From positions 372,001 to 436,000 of the forward strand of contig NZ_JAPYPG010000003.1 in NCBI RefSeq assembly GCF_029937755.1: 64,000 bases of DNA, written 5' to 3'. The notes beneath the pieces were generated by a model. It was not told the DNA's origin. It saw only the letters and a program-made list of their open reading frames with translations, and ran no database searches. A program made the translations under genes and the position numbers. The DNA is from Henriciella sp. (lineage in GTDB: Bacteria; Pseudomonadota; Alphaproteobacteria; Caulobacterales; Hyphomonadaceae). Below, one piece after another: positions 1 to 7,974 of the stretch (positions within the stretch are counted from its first letter, which is position 1; every line of letters begins with the position of its first letter).

Positions 1-392
1 TCCACAACATCAAGCGGCCGGGACGCCTGCTTCTGACTGCGCAACTCCTCGGCTCGCTGGCCATCCTGATCATGCTGGCCAAGCCGCCGCACTACGTCTT
101 TCTGCTGATCGTATTTGCATGGGGGCTGGCGGCCGGTGTTTCCATCGCGATGAGCCGCTCCATCGTTCAGGACGCCGCCCCGAAGAACCAGCTCGCCCGC
201 GTGCTGTCGATCTACCAGCTCGGCTTCATGGCCGGGGCCCCGTTCGGCGCGGCCATCATGGGCTGGCTGGTCGACTTCTTCCCCGACCAGCCACAACGGG
301 TTGCCGTGGTCCCGGCGCTGGGCATGACGATGCTCATTGTCTGGATGGTGATCCGCACGCCGATCTGGAACATGAAAAGCGATCACGTGTAG
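1..392 (+). CDS. MFS transporter, C-terminal part (5' end outside window)
   Basis: The reading frame is open from base 3 and ends at 392, so only about 129 C-terminal residues are present. Four hydrophobic segments can be seen (LLLTAQLLGSLAILIML, the stretch after PPHYVFLL, GFMAGAPFGAAIMGWLV and VAVVPALGMTMLIVWMV). Between them lies a charged loop, SRSIVQDAAPKNQLARVLSIYQ, which resembles the cytoplasmic loops of major facilitator superfamily permeases where 'vP.. .RaralS' motifs precede a helix. The tail is short and hydrophilic. It is most likely the last four transmembrane helices of a 12-helix MFS exporter or uptake permease. The substrate cannot be inferred from this fragment. Confidence 0.7.
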   Translation, partial: HNIKRPGRLLLTAQLLGSLAILIMLAKPPHYVFLLIVFAWGLAAGVSIAMSRSIVQDAAPKNQLARVLSIYQLGFMAGAPFGAAIMGWLVDFFPDQPQRVAVVPALGMTMLIVWMVIRTPIWNMKSDHV

Positions 393-448
393 CGCTGAGC
401 GCGCTCATCGTCTGGTTGCTCCCCGGGATGCGCCGCCAGATCGCCCCC

Positions 449-856
449 TCAACCGGGCAGGCCGTCGATCCTTTCGAGGGAGGCGAGATCGTTGTCCCAA
501 TGCGCGCGACTGGAAAAGCAAATATGCGCGTTAGGCCCTATGCCGGTCGGGCTATTAAGGGACCCTGCTGGTACGACAAGCACACCATCGTTCGCTTGGG
601 AAAATGGCAGCGCGGAACCGCAGTCCGTGCAAAAGCACTTCATGTGTTGTGTCCCGGAAAGCCGGAATTCCTTGATATTTTCCCTGCCTGACAACCAGGT
701 AATTTTCGCCGTGGACGAAAACAGGTTCGCCGAATGGGCTGAACCGCTATCCTTGCGGCAACGCCCGCAATGACAAAGGAAGAAGCTCTCAAACTCTCCC
801 GATATGCGGAACCTCACAGCACCACAAAGGCACTGTCCCGTCGCCAGATTGTCCAT
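449..856 (-). CDS. GFA-family zinc protein (glutathione-dependent formaldehyde-activating enzyme-like / CENP-V fold)
   Basis: A protein of about 135 residues with the cysteine layout of the GFA (Mss4-like) fold: QCLCG near the N-terminus, CHCGRCRKDSGS about 25 residues later, and CFCTDCGS near the middle. These cysteines bind structural and active-site zinc in the family. I chose the start at 856 (MDNLATGQ) over an ATG ten codons upstream because an AGGGG ribosome-binding site lies six bases before it and family members begin just before the first CxCG. Despite the family name, most members have no proven formaldehyde activity, so the substrate is unknown. The gene stands alone, convergent with the MFS gene. 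Confidence 0.8.
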   Translation of the reverse strand: MDNLATGQCLCGAVRFRISGEFESFFLCHCGRCRKDSGSAHSANLFSSTAKITWLSGRENIKEFRLSGTQHMKCFCTDCGSALPFSQANDGVLVVPAGSLNSPTGIGPNAHICFSSRAHWDNDLASLERIDGLPG

Positions 857-992
857 CGAAAGCCCCTGCTTCTTCTCGTGGATCATAGGGAATTATTTTA
901 TTCGTCGGAGCGACGGAAACGCCCATCTCGTGCGTCTGAAGGGACAGGAGCCGGTGCTTTCCTCCCCTAGACGCCCGAGCCGGCCTCCTGCG

Positions 993-1026
993 GACGGGCA
1001 GCCAGACATACCCCTGGCTGCCCGTC
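993..1026 (-). terminator. Strong hairpin downstream of the crotonase gene, probable terminator
   Basis: A perfect 13-bp inverted repeat (GACGGGCAGCCAG / CTGGCTGCCCGTC) with an 8-base loop. It begins 20 bases past the stop codon of the minus-strand crotonase gene. No T-run follows, so it is a less certain intrinsic terminator or a 3'-end-stabilising hairpin. Confidence 0.55.
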
Positions 1027-1045
1027 CCAATCTTTGAGGCGAGCC

Positions 1046-1963
1046 TTAGCCCTTCTTGGAAATCCACTTGAAGGCCGGATCGTCCCACCAGGGGAAGAAG
1101 CTCGGCATGCCGGATGACACCGGAACGGTGTATTCGGCCGGACGCTTCTCGAGGAAGCTCATCACGCCTTCCTTCGCATCCGGCGACTGGCCGCGCTCAT
1201 AGATGGCGGCCGAATCGACGATATGGGCGTCCATCGGATGGCTCGCACCCAGCATCCGCCACATCATCTGGCGGGTCAGCGCGTTGGAGACCGGAGCCGT
1301 CTTCGAGGCGATCTCGGTGGCGAGTTCCTTGGCGCGGCTCATCAGGTCAGCCTGCGGCACGACTTCCGAGACCAGCCCGCCGGCCAGCGCTTCGGAGGCC
1401 GGGAAGACGCGGCCGGTATAGCACCATTCCAGTGCTTTCGAGATGCCGACAAGACGCGGCAGGAACCAGCTTGAGGCCGCTTCCGGGTTGATGCCGCGGC
1501 TGTTGAAGACAAAGCCGAAGCGCGCATTGTCGGATGCAATGCGGATGTCCATCGGCAGCTGCATGGTCACCCCGATGCCGACAGCCGCGCCATTGATCGC
1601 ACCGATCACGGGCTTCAGGCTTTCGAAGATGCGCAGCGTCACGCGACCGCCGCCATCGCGCTGGATGTCGGTCTTGTCGGTGCGGCCCGCTTCGCCGGAC
1701 TCGGCCCGCGCATCATAGTCGAAGGTCTTTGCGCCCTCCGACAGATCCGCGCCGGCACAGAACGCCCGCTCGCCGTCGCCCGTCACGATGACGACCTTCA
1801 CATCGTCATCCTTGTCGGTCTCGTCGAAGGCAGCGATCATTTCCTGCATCATCTTGCCGGTGAAGGCGTTCATTTTCTCCGGACGGTGCAGCGTCAGGAC
1901 GGCAATGCCATTCTCCTTCTCCAGCTTGATCTGCTCGAATTCCTTAATGACGGTCGCGCTCAT
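1046..1963 (-). CDS. Crotonase-superfamily protein, enoyl-CoA isomerase-like active site
   Basis: A 305-residue crotonase-fold protein. The oxyanion-hole segments are visible (AFCAGADLSEGAK at about 68-79 and INGAAVGIGVTMQLPMD at about 123-139). The two glutamates that catalyse hydration in classical enoyl-CoA hydratase (rat Glu144 and Glu164) align by eye with Thr133 and Phe153, so both are missing. Instead there is a Glu at 161 in NPEAASSWFLPRLVG. This matches the PEGCSSYTFPKIM motif of peroxisomal-type delta3,delta2-enoyl-CoA isomerases (ECI2). The insertion at about 78-106 is longer than in typical 260-residue hydratases. The likely role is fatty-acid beta-oxidation as an isomerase or other crotonase activity. 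It is divergent from the first sterol-desaturase-like gene. Confidence 0.8.
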   Translation of the reverse strand: MSATVIKEFEQIKLEKENGIAVLTLHRPEKMNAFTGKMMQEMIAAFDETDKDDDVKVVIVTGDGERAFCAGADLSEGAKTFDYDARAESGEAGRTDKTDIQRDGGGRVTLRIFESLKPVIGAINGAAVGIGVTMQLPMDIRIASDNARFGFVFNSRGINPEAASSWFLPRLVGISKALEWCYTGRVFPASEALAGGLVSEVVPQADLMSRAKELATEIASKTAPVSNALTRQMMWRMLGASHPMDAHIVDSAAIYERGQSPDAKEGVMSFLEKRPAEYTVPVSSGMPSFFPWWDDPAFKWISKKG

Positions 1964-2097
1964 CGGCGGTCTCCCTTTTCGTGTATCTGACTATCGCTGG
2001 CGCCAGAGAGGCGGATTTCCCCCGCGTCCGTCAAGCACAAACCGGAACGGCGATTGCCATCTTCAAAAATACTGACGCACGTGTCATTTTCCGGATC

Positions 2098-3021
2098 ATG
2101 GACTTCCCATCGCCCACCACGCTGGCTGCGCCGGCCTTTATCCTTGCCGTCATCTGGGAATGGTGGGCGGTAAAGTCCGGCCGCGCGGGCGGGCGTTATG
2201 AGACGAAGGATGCCATCACCTCGCTCGCCATGGGCACTGGCAACCTCGTGGTCAACACGATCACCGGCGCCATTGCGCTGTGGATGATGATGCTCGCCTG
2301 GCCCTACCGGCTGATCGAAATCCCGGTAACCTGGTGGAGCCTCCTCGTGCTCTTCGTCGCCTATGACTTCGTCTATTACTGGAAGCACCGTTTCGCCCAC
2401 CGGATGCGCTGGTTCTGGATGGAGCATGTGACGCACCATTCCAGCGAGCACTACAATCTGACGACGGCGCTCCGGCAGCCATGGTTCGGGCCGTTCACGG
2501 GGCTCATCCTGGTCGGCCTGCCGCTGGTCATCCTCGGCTTCCACCCACTCTTCATCTTCTTCGCCGGCGGGCTGAACCTCGTCTACCAGTTCTGGATCCA
2601 TACCGAATCGATCGGCAAGATGCCGGGCTGGTTCGAGGCAGTGATGAACACACCCAGCCATCACCGCGTCCACCACGCCACCAATCCGCGCTATCTCGAC
2701 AGCAATTATGCCGGTGTCTTCATTGTGTGGGACAGGATGTTCGGCAGCTTCGTGCCGGAGCTGGAAAACGACCCGCCAAAGTATGGCATCGTCAAACCGC
2801 TCGGCTCGTATAATCCGCTGGCCGTCGCCTTTCACGAGGCTGGCGGACTGGCGAAGGATTGCTGGCGTGACGGTCTGCGGCCGGACCGCTGGGTGCGCCG
2901 TGCCATCAACGGACCGGGGTGGAGCCCGGATGGCAAGCACACCCGATCCGACGAGCTGAAAGCCGCGTGGATCGCGGAGCATCCGGAAGACGCCGGCACG
3001 CCGGGCCTGCCAAAGGCCTGA
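2098..3021 (+). CDS. Sterol desaturase / fatty acid hydroxylase family membrane protein, copy 1
   Basis: A 307-residue integral membrane di-iron oxygenase of the fatty acid hydroxylase superfamily. The eight-histidine signature is present: HRFAH at 97-101, HVTHH at 110-114, HTE at 168 and HHRVHH at 188-193. Three to four hydrophobic segments surround these motifs (about 8-24, 43-68, 79-94 and 132-166). I placed the start at MDFPSPTT, since the upstream in-frame extension is not membrane-like and the next gene's product starts in the same way. It is followed after 171 bases by a clear paralogue. Members of this family hydroxylate or desaturate lipids, sterols or carotenoids; the substrate here is unknown. 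Confidence 0.85.
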   Translation: MDFPSPTTLAAPAFILAVIWEWWAVKSGRAGGRYETKDAITSLAMGTGNLVVNTITGAIALWMMMLAWPYRLIEIPVTWWSLLVLFVAYDFVYYWKHRFAHRMRWFWMEHVTHHSSEHYNLTTALRQPWFGPFTGLILVGLPLVILGFHPLFIFFAGGLNLVYQFWIHTESIGKMPGWFEAVMNTPSHHRVHHATNPRYLDSNYAGVFIVWDRMFGSFVPELENDPPKYGIVKPLGSYNPLAVAFHEAGGLAKDCWRDGLRPDRWVRRAINGPGWSPDGKHTRSDELKAAWIAEHPEDAGTPGLPKA

Positions 3022-3144
3022 GCCTTCGCGCCGTGCGCGCGCCCATCCCCAACGATCATGAATTGCAGCTCACGCCTGTAATATGTGCAGCAGGATTGCC
3101 CGACAGCGTGTCGCAGGCCGGAACTCTTGAGGTTTCCCGGCAGT

Positions 3145-3158
3145 TCACGTTTACGTGA
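3145..3158. promoter_or_regulatory. Perfect palindrome upstream of desaturase copy 2, operator candidate
   Basis: TCACGT-TT-ACGTGA is a perfect 6-2-6 inverted repeat 34 bases before the start codon of the second desaturase gene, a position typical for a repressor operator. No regulator gene is adjacent, so this is inference. Confidence 0.35.
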
Positions 3159-3192
3159 CCAAACGTGAGCTACCGACAAGAGGTCGAAACGC

Positions 3193-4152
3193 ATGCCGGA
3201 TCTGCCAGTGCTGGGGATGATTGCAACGCCCATCGTTCTGGCAGCCATTACGACCGAATGGTGGGCGGTGCGCCGCGGGCATGTCGCCGGCAGCTATTGC
3301 GTAAAGGATGCGGCGACCTCCCTCACCATGGGGCTCGGCAACATCATTCTGAACTCGACGCTGGCCTTTCTTTCGCTGGGCGGACTGGCGCTGGCCGCCA
3401 GTGTTCGCCCCTTCGCGCTGGATCTCGGCATCATGAGCGCCCTGCTCGGCTTTCTCGTTCATGACTTTCTCTATTACTGGAAGCATCGCGCCGGCCATCG
3501 CATGCGCTGGTTCTGGGCCGAGCATGTCACCCACCATTCCTCCGAGCGCTACAACCTCACCACGGCGCTCCGCCAGCCCTGGACCGGACCGCTGACCGGT
3601 CTGGTCTTTACCGGCGTCCCGATGGTGCTGATGGGCTTTCCCATCGCCGTCGTACTCGGCGCGTCTGCGGTCCATCTCGCCTACCAGCTCTGGATTCACA
3701 CCGAAGCCATCGGCAAACTGCCGGCCCCCGTCGAGGCGGTTTTCGTCACGCCCTCGCATCACCGCGTCCACCATGCGACCAATCCGCAATATCTCGATGC
3801 GAATTTCGGCGGCACGCTGATCCTGTGGGACCGGCTGTTCGGCACTTTCGTGCCGGAAGACGCGGAGGAAGCAACACACTTTGGCCTCGTCAAACCGCTG
3901 ACGAGCTACAATCCGGTGATCGTCGCCTATCATGGCTTTGGCGGCCTCTTCGCGGACTTCTGGCGCGACGGGCTGAAGCCCCACCGCTGGGCGATGCGTG
4001 CCTTCAACCCGCCTGGCTGGTCGCCCGATGGCCATCACCAGCGCAGCGACGAACTCAAGGCCGACTGGCTCGCCCGGCAGGCCGACGAGGCCGAAACCGA
4101 CGCCTATGAGGAACAGTCGTCACCGAACGTGATGCGCATCGCCGCGGAATGA
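3193..4152 (+). CDS. Sterol desaturase / fatty acid hydroxylase family membrane protein, copy 2
   Basis: A 319-residue paralogue of the preceding gene product with the same histidine clusters: HRAGH at 98-102, HVTHH at 111-115, and the later HTEAIGK and HHRVHH. The segments RMRWFW, EHVTHHSSE, YNLTTALRQPW and NPPGWSPDG are shared almost exactly with copy 1, so the pair arose by tandem duplication, but the N-terminal membrane segments have diverged. A longer acidic tail (DEAETDAYEEQSS) is unique to this copy. Predicted to be a membrane di-iron lipid hydroxylase or desaturase. A palindromic operator candidate sits just upstream. Confidence 0.85.
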   Translation: MPDLPVLGMIATPIVLAAITTEWWAVRRGHVAGSYCVKDAATSLTMGLGNIILNSTLAFLSLGGLALAASVRPFALDLGIMSALLGFLVHDFLYYWKHRAGHRMRWFWAEHVTHHSSERYNLTTALRQPWTGPLTGLVFTGVPMVLMGFPIAVVLGASAVHLAYQLWIHTEAIGKLPAPVEAVFVTPSHHRVHHATNPQYLDANFGGTLILWDRLFGTFVPEDAEEATHFGLVKPLTSYNPVIVAYHGFGGLFADFWRDGLKPHRWAMRAFNPPGWSPDGHHQRSDELKADWLARQADEAETDAYEEQSSPNVMRIAAE

Positions 4153-4257
4153 TCCGGGGCCTGATCGCGGTCACGCCCTGCCTTTCCCCTCAAAAGCCGA
4201 TCCCTGTAACGCCCGGCCCGGTGCGAGCGCACCGACCACCTCCGCCCCCGATGCCGG

Positions 4258-4296
4258 GAATTGCAAATTCGTACTTGCAATTCATTCTCATTATCA
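4258..4296. promoter_or_regulatory. Fur-box-like sequence overlapping an inverted repeat
   Basis: GAATTGCAA and TTGCAATTC form a perfect 9-8-9 inverted repeat (4258-4283). Overlapping it on the complementary strand is GATAATGAGAATGAATTG, which fits the GATAAT-type hexamer repeats of a Fur-binding site at about two thirds of positions. It lies about 36-75 bases before the start of the 61-residue gene. This suggests, but does not prove, iron-responsive repression. Confidence 0.5.
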
Positions 4297-4331
4297 TATC
4301 GTGCTCATCAGAAGCCGATCGGAGAGGGTCG

Positions 4332-4517
4332 ATGAAAAGCGCGAACGATCAGCATGATGAAGCGTGGCTGCGCGAGCAGGTCTCCATGATGCAGGACTGG
4401 CTGGCCTCGGTTCAGGCTGACGAGCCGGGCAATCAGCGTCGCGTCGAGGCGATCGCGCGCCACCGGGACTGGCTGGAAACCTGCCTGACGCACCTCACAC
4501 AGCGAAAGGCCGCCTGA
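4332..4517 (+). CDS. Small hypothetical protein behind a Fur-like box
   Basis: A 61-residue soluble, charged protein that I do not recognise. It starts MKSANDQHDE, has two likely amphipathic helices (about 10-28 and 35-58), and one cysteine (TCLTHL). The ATG at 4332 is preceded by a GGAGAGGG ribosome-binding site; an upstream in-frame extension would run through the Fur-like box and is rejected. It is followed 149 bases later by a DUF6628-like gene in the same direction, so the two may be cotranscribed. The upstream Fur-like site suggests induction when iron is low. No function can be assigned. Confidence 0.6.
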   Translation: MKSANDQHDEAWLREQVSMMQDWLASVQADEPGNQRRVEAIARHRDWLETCLTHLTQRKAA

Positions 4518-4666
4518 CCCCGTTTGCCGTGACGCCCCGGCCAAGTCGCTCTGGCAGCGGACAGAGGCAGCGCGTCTTCCTCCTTTGATTGCCCTGACCG
4601 AGGGGCGTCACGGCATCCCTTTCCTGCCATCCCTTTCCCGTCGCAATCGCCTGGAGCTTCCCCAAA

Positions 4667-5167
4667 ATGCGCAGCAGCACATTCCTCGAAGACACCTACC
4701 TGCCGGACCTCGGCAAGGGCTCCGGTATCGTGATCTGGGGCTTCCGCGCCTGTGCCATGGGCGGGGCCGGCTGCTGCACCATTGTGCGCGGCTTCGAGCA
4801 CGCCTTCGGGCACTCCGGTGCGCCGCTGCTTGGCCACATGCTGGCCCTGGCCCGCTTCATCGGGCATGACGGGCGGCGCAAGGTCAGTCTCGCCATGCCG
4901 GGCTGTGCCCGTATCACCCGCGACGAGCTCTCCCTGCTCACCGTCTTCGCCGCCGCCCAGATGCAGGATGACGCGCTTCGCGATGCCCATCTCACCTGGC
5001 TGACCGCCTGCAGTCCCGACCAGACGATCACCGGCCTGGTCGACCAGATCGCTGGCGCCTTTGCCTGTCATGGCTACGACATCATCCTGCCGGAGACGGC
5101 CGGGAAGCGTCCGCTCCAGCGCGCCCGCCCGGGCAGTCTCCACGCCCTGACCGGCGGACGCGCCTGA
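4667..5167 (+). CDS. Hypothetical protein, DUF6628-like
   Basis: A 166-residue protein. The central block has GIVIWGFRACAMGGAG, then FEHAFG, then RRKVSLAMPGCARITRDELSLL. It recalls the alphaproteobacterial DUF6628 family, whose members carry a 'FRRMAAHG..DA' region followed by a 'CPRMTxDExxLL' region; I recall this from memory and could not check it. Three cysteines lie near the N-terminus (RACAMGGAGCCTI) and one in the PGCARIT motif. No signal peptide or transmembrane helix is evident. It lies downstream of the Fur-like box and the 61-residue gene, so a link to iron or metal status is possible but inferred only from position. Confidence 0.6.
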   Translation: MRSSTFLEDTYLPDLGKGSGIVIWGFRACAMGGAGCCTIVRGFEHAFGHSGAPLLGHMLALARFIGHDGRRKVSLAMPGCARITRDELSLLTVFAAAQMQDDALRDAHLTWLTACSPDQTITGLVDQIAGAFACHGYDIILPETAGKRPLQRARPGSLHALTGGRA

Positions 5168-5293
5168 GGCCTGCAGCCCTTCCGCTGCGTCGGGCATGGA
5201 CGCGCCTTGCGCGATTGCTAAAAAAGCCTTCGAAGAGTGCACAGACGCGCCGCGTCCTGACAGCGGCGCGCGACCGGAGGAGATAACAGAGCC

Positions 5294-6844
5294 ATGCATC
5301 CCAGCCATTTCGCCAAATCGAAGCCTGACGCCCCCGCCTACATCATGGCGAGTTCGGGAGAGGCGGTCACGTTCAAGCAGCTCGACCAGCGCTCCAACCA
5401 GATCGCTCACCTGTTCCGCGACAGCGGCGTCAAGCCGGGCGACACGATCGCCATCTTCGCCGAGAACAGCCCGCGCTATTTCGAGATTGCCTGGGCCGCG
5501 CAGCGCTCGGGCCTCTATTATGTCTGCATCTCGTCGCGCCTGACGGCGCCGGAGGTCCAGTACATTGTCGAGGATTCCGGGGCGAAAGTGCTGATCGCAT
5601 CGGCCAGCCTCAGCGGCGTCGCCACCGAAGTGCGTCAGATCACCAGTATCGATGCCTACTGGTCCATCGATGGCGACATTGTCGAATACCAGCCGCTCGA
5701 GGAACTGTGCGGCAAGAAACCGGACACGCCCATCGCAGACGAGATGGCCGGGACCGACATGCTCTACTCCTCAGGCACCACCGGCCGGCCCAAGGGCATC
5801 CGCCCCCCGCTGGAGCTTGGCCAGAAGATCGATGAGCCGAATGTCCTGCTGGCGCTGGCCAAGGCGCTCGCCAAGGCTGACGGCCAGGATATGGTCTACC
5901 TCTCGCCGGCCCCGCTCTATCACGCCGCCCCGCTGCGCTGGTGCATGACCTTCACCCGCTTCGGCGCGACGCTGATCATCATGGAGAAGTTCGACCCGGA
6001 GAAATTCCTCGAGCTGGTCGAAAAATACAACGTCACCCACACCCAGCTCGTGCCGACCATGTTCGTGAAGATGCTGAAGCTCCCGGAAGAAGTCCGCGAG
6101 AAATATGACGTGTCCTCGCTGCGCTCGGCCATCCATGCCGCCGCACCGTGCCCGGTCCCGGTGAAAGAGCAGATGATCAAATGGTGGGGCCCGGTGATCG
6201 AGGAGTATTATGCCGGCTCGGAAGGCAACGGCATGACCTGGATCAACTCGCATGACTGGATGAACCACAAGGGCTCCGTCGGCAAACCGGTGCATGGCGA
6301 GCTGCACATCTGCGACGAGGAAGGCAATGAACTCCCCGTCGGCGAACCTGGCACGATCTATTACAGCGGCACCACGCCGCCGAACTATCACAACGATCCG
6401 GAGAAGACGAAAGGCGCGCTCAACCCGAAGCATCCCGACTGGTCGACCCTCGGCGATGTCGGGCGCCTCGACGCGGATGGCTTCCTCTACCTGACAGACC
6501 GCAAGGCCTTCATGATCATTTCCGGCGGCGTGAACATCTATCCGCAGGAAGCCGAGAACGTCCTCATCACCCATCCCAAAGTGGCGGATGTCGCCGTGAT
6601 CGGTGTGCCGAATGACGAGTTCGGCGAGGAAGTGAAGGCGGTCGTCCAGCTCGCCGAAGGCGTGGCCGAAAGCGATGAGGTGGCCGAGGAGCTGCTGGAG
6701 TTCTGCCGCTCGAAACTCGCCAAGATCAAATGCCCGAAAACGGTCGACTTCGATCCGGCCCTGCCCCGTCACCCGACCGGCAAGCTCTACAAGCGCCTCG
6801 TGCAAGACCGCTACTGGGGCAAGAAGGACAGCCGCATCGTCTGA
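5294..6844 (+). CDS. AMP-dependent acyl-CoA synthetase (FadD-like)
   Basis: A 516-residue ANL-superfamily adenylating enzyme that activates a carboxylic acid through an acyl-AMP to the CoA thioester. The nucleotide-binding P-loop YSSGTTGRPKG is at 158-168. The A5-type motif is EEYYAGSEGNG, the A7/A8 region is TLGDVGRLDADGFLYLTDRK, and the C-terminal catalytic lysine lies in PTGKLYK about ten residues before the end. A GGAGGAG ribosome-binding site precedes the ATG. The closest remembered relatives are acyl-CoA synthetases of lipid or steroid side-chain catabolism, but the acyl substrate cannot be read from the sequence. It probably works with the crotonase and MaoC-type enzymes nearby. Confidence 0.88.
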   Translation: MHPSHFAKSKPDAPAYIMASSGEAVTFKQLDQRSNQIAHLFRDSGVKPGDTIAIFAENSPRYFEIAWAAQRSGLYYVCISSRLTAPEVQYIVEDSGAKVLIASASLSGVATEVRQITSIDAYWSIDGDIVEYQPLEELCGKKPDTPIADEMAGTDMLYSSGTTGRPKGIRPPLELGQKIDEPNVLLALAKALAKADGQDMVYLSPAPLYHAAPLRWCMTFTRFGATLIIMEKFDPEKFLELVEKYNVTHTQLVPTMFVKMLKLPEEVREKYDVSSLRSAIHAAAPCPVPVKEQMIKWWGPVIEEYYAGSEGNGMTWINSHDWMNHKGSVGKPVHGELHICDEEGNELPVGEPGTIYYSGTTPPNYHNDPEKTKGALNPKHPDWSTLGDVGRLDADGFLYLTDRKAFMIISGGVNIYPQEAENVLITHPKVADVAVIGVPNDEFGEEVKAVVQLAEGVAESDEVAEELLEFCRSKLAKIKCPKTVDFDPALPRHPTGKLYKRLVQDRYWGKKDSRIV

Positions 6845-6862
6845 TGTCTCTGCGTACCACTT

Positions 6863-6942
6863 CCCTGACGAAAGTCAGGGCCCATGGCGGTTGAGAGCAT
6901 ATCTTCCAGCCGCCATGGGCCCCACCTTTCGGTGGGGAGGCG
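6863..6942. repeat. Three-hairpin palindromic repeat, copy 1
   Basis: A left hairpin CCCTGAC-GAAA-GTCAGGG, a central 13-bp perfect stem (GGGCCCATGGCGG at 6878-6890 with its complement at 6910-6922) around a 19-base loop beginning TTGAGA, and a right hairpin CCCCACC-TTTC-GGTGGGG. A second diverged copy is at 7975-8061. It sits 20 bases after the acyl-CoA synthetase stop and may also act as a terminator. Confidence 0.75.
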
Positions 6943-6958
6943 GATAAGAAAACCCTCG

Positions 6959-7312
6959 CTAGATGCCCCAGCTCCCCGGATCCTCGATCGGCTGGTCGGC
7001 GGACAACGCCTGCATCCCCTTCACCACCCGGATGATGAACCAGACCACGGCTGCCAGCAGCACAAGGAAGCCGACAAGCACGATCGACAGCACCGCGCCG
7101 ATGATCGCGAAGACCAGCATCTTCCAGAAAATGTTGATCTGGTTGTTGTAGTGGCTCACCAGCGCCGGCGAGGCACCCGATTTGCCAATATAGGCCATGA
7201 TGACGCCAATGATGCTGGTCACACCGACCACGAGGCTGATCAGGTAGAGAATGTAGATCAGATTGACATTGCCCTTCTGGCCCGGATCGATCGACAGTTG
7301 CGTGTCTGACAT
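6959..7312 (-). CDS. DUF4870-family membrane protein
   Basis: A 117-residue protein with three hydrophobic helices: NLIYILYLISLVVGVTSIIGVIMAYI, the stretch from FWKMLVFAIIG through IVLVGFLVLLAAV, and WFIIRVV. Between them is the short SHYNNQINIFWK segment. This layout matches the small DUF4870 family ('..SHfrfqirTFwi.'), which are membrane proteins of unknown function. The N-terminus is hydrophilic and has no signal peptide. The gene is monocistronic, lies between the two palindromic repeats together with maoC, and is divergent from maoC. No function is claimed. Confidence 0.75.
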   Translation of the reverse strand: MSDTQLSIDPGQKGNVNLIYILYLISLVVGVTSIIGVIMAYIGKSGASPALVSHYNNQINIFWKMLVFAIIGAVLSIVLVGFLVLLAAVVWFIIRVVKGMQALSADQPIEDPGSWGI

Positions 7313-7506
7313 GGAAAGCCCTTCCCCTTTCGATCAAGCGTGCCGCAGACGGTATTCCTGTTCGCGTCACGCCGCAAATCCGCTGCCGCCCGGGCAAGGC
7401 TTTGCAGGGGCGCGGCAACCTATCCCTGAGACAACTATTGCCCCGGGCGTGTTTCCCACGCAAAAGTGCGCCATCAATTCAACGTCTTGAGGAAGGAAAC
7501 ACGCCA

Positions 7507-7962
7507 ATGGCTGACCCGAAGAAAGTTCATTATAACGACCTGGAGTCCATTGCAGGCCAGGAAATCGGTGTGTCCGACTGGGTCACGATCGACCAGGAGC
7601 GCGTCAACAAGTTCGCTGACGCGACCGGCGACCATCAGTGGATTCACGTCGATGTCGAACGCGCCACCAAGGAAATGGGCGGACCGATCGCGCACGGCTT
7701 CCTGACGCTCTCGCTGCTGCCGATGCTCGGCGCGCAGGTCCTGCGCATCGAAGGCACGACCCGCGGCATCAATTACGGCTCCGACAAGGTGCGCTTCACG
7801 AACATGGTTCCGGTCGGCTCCAAGGTCCGCCTGCGCCAGAAGTGCCTCGCGGTCGAAGACAAGGCCGGCGGCAAGCAGACACGCATGGAAGCCACGATCG
7901 AGGTTGAAGGCCAGGAGCGCCCGGCGCTCGTCGCCGAGACCCTGACGGTAGTCTACGGCTGA
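7507..7962 (+). CDS. MaoC-family (R)-specific enoyl-CoA hydratase
   Basis: A 151-residue hot-dog-fold protein carrying the hydratase-2 motif in FADATGDHQWIHVDVERA (about residues 38-55). Its Asp and His are the catalytic dyad of (R)-specific enoyl-CoA hydratases, and it is followed by GPIAHGFLTLSLLP. I chose the ATG at 7507 because of a GAGGAAGGAAA ribosome-binding site; the in-frame upstream extension is unsupported. The role is hydration of trans-2-enoyl-CoA to (R)-3-hydroxyacyl-CoA, in lipid catabolism or polyhydroxyalkanoate supply. It is a single gene, followed by palindromic repeat copy 2. Confidence 0.88.
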   Translation: MADPKKVHYNDLESIAGQEIGVSDWVTIDQERVNKFADATGDHQWIHVDVERATKEMGGPIAHGFLTLSLLPMLGAQVLRIEGTTRGINYGSDKVRFTNMVPVGSKVRLRQKCLAVEDKAGGKQTRMEATIEVEGQERPALVAETLTVVYG

Positions 7963-7974
7963 GGGGCAAACTAG

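Noticed and set aside
3120-3145. GGAAC-N18-GTT upstream of desaturase copy 2, EcfG-like
   Set aside because: The spacer is one base longer than the consensus 16-17, and no other evidence supports stress control. The palindrome at 3145-3158 is the better-supported element.
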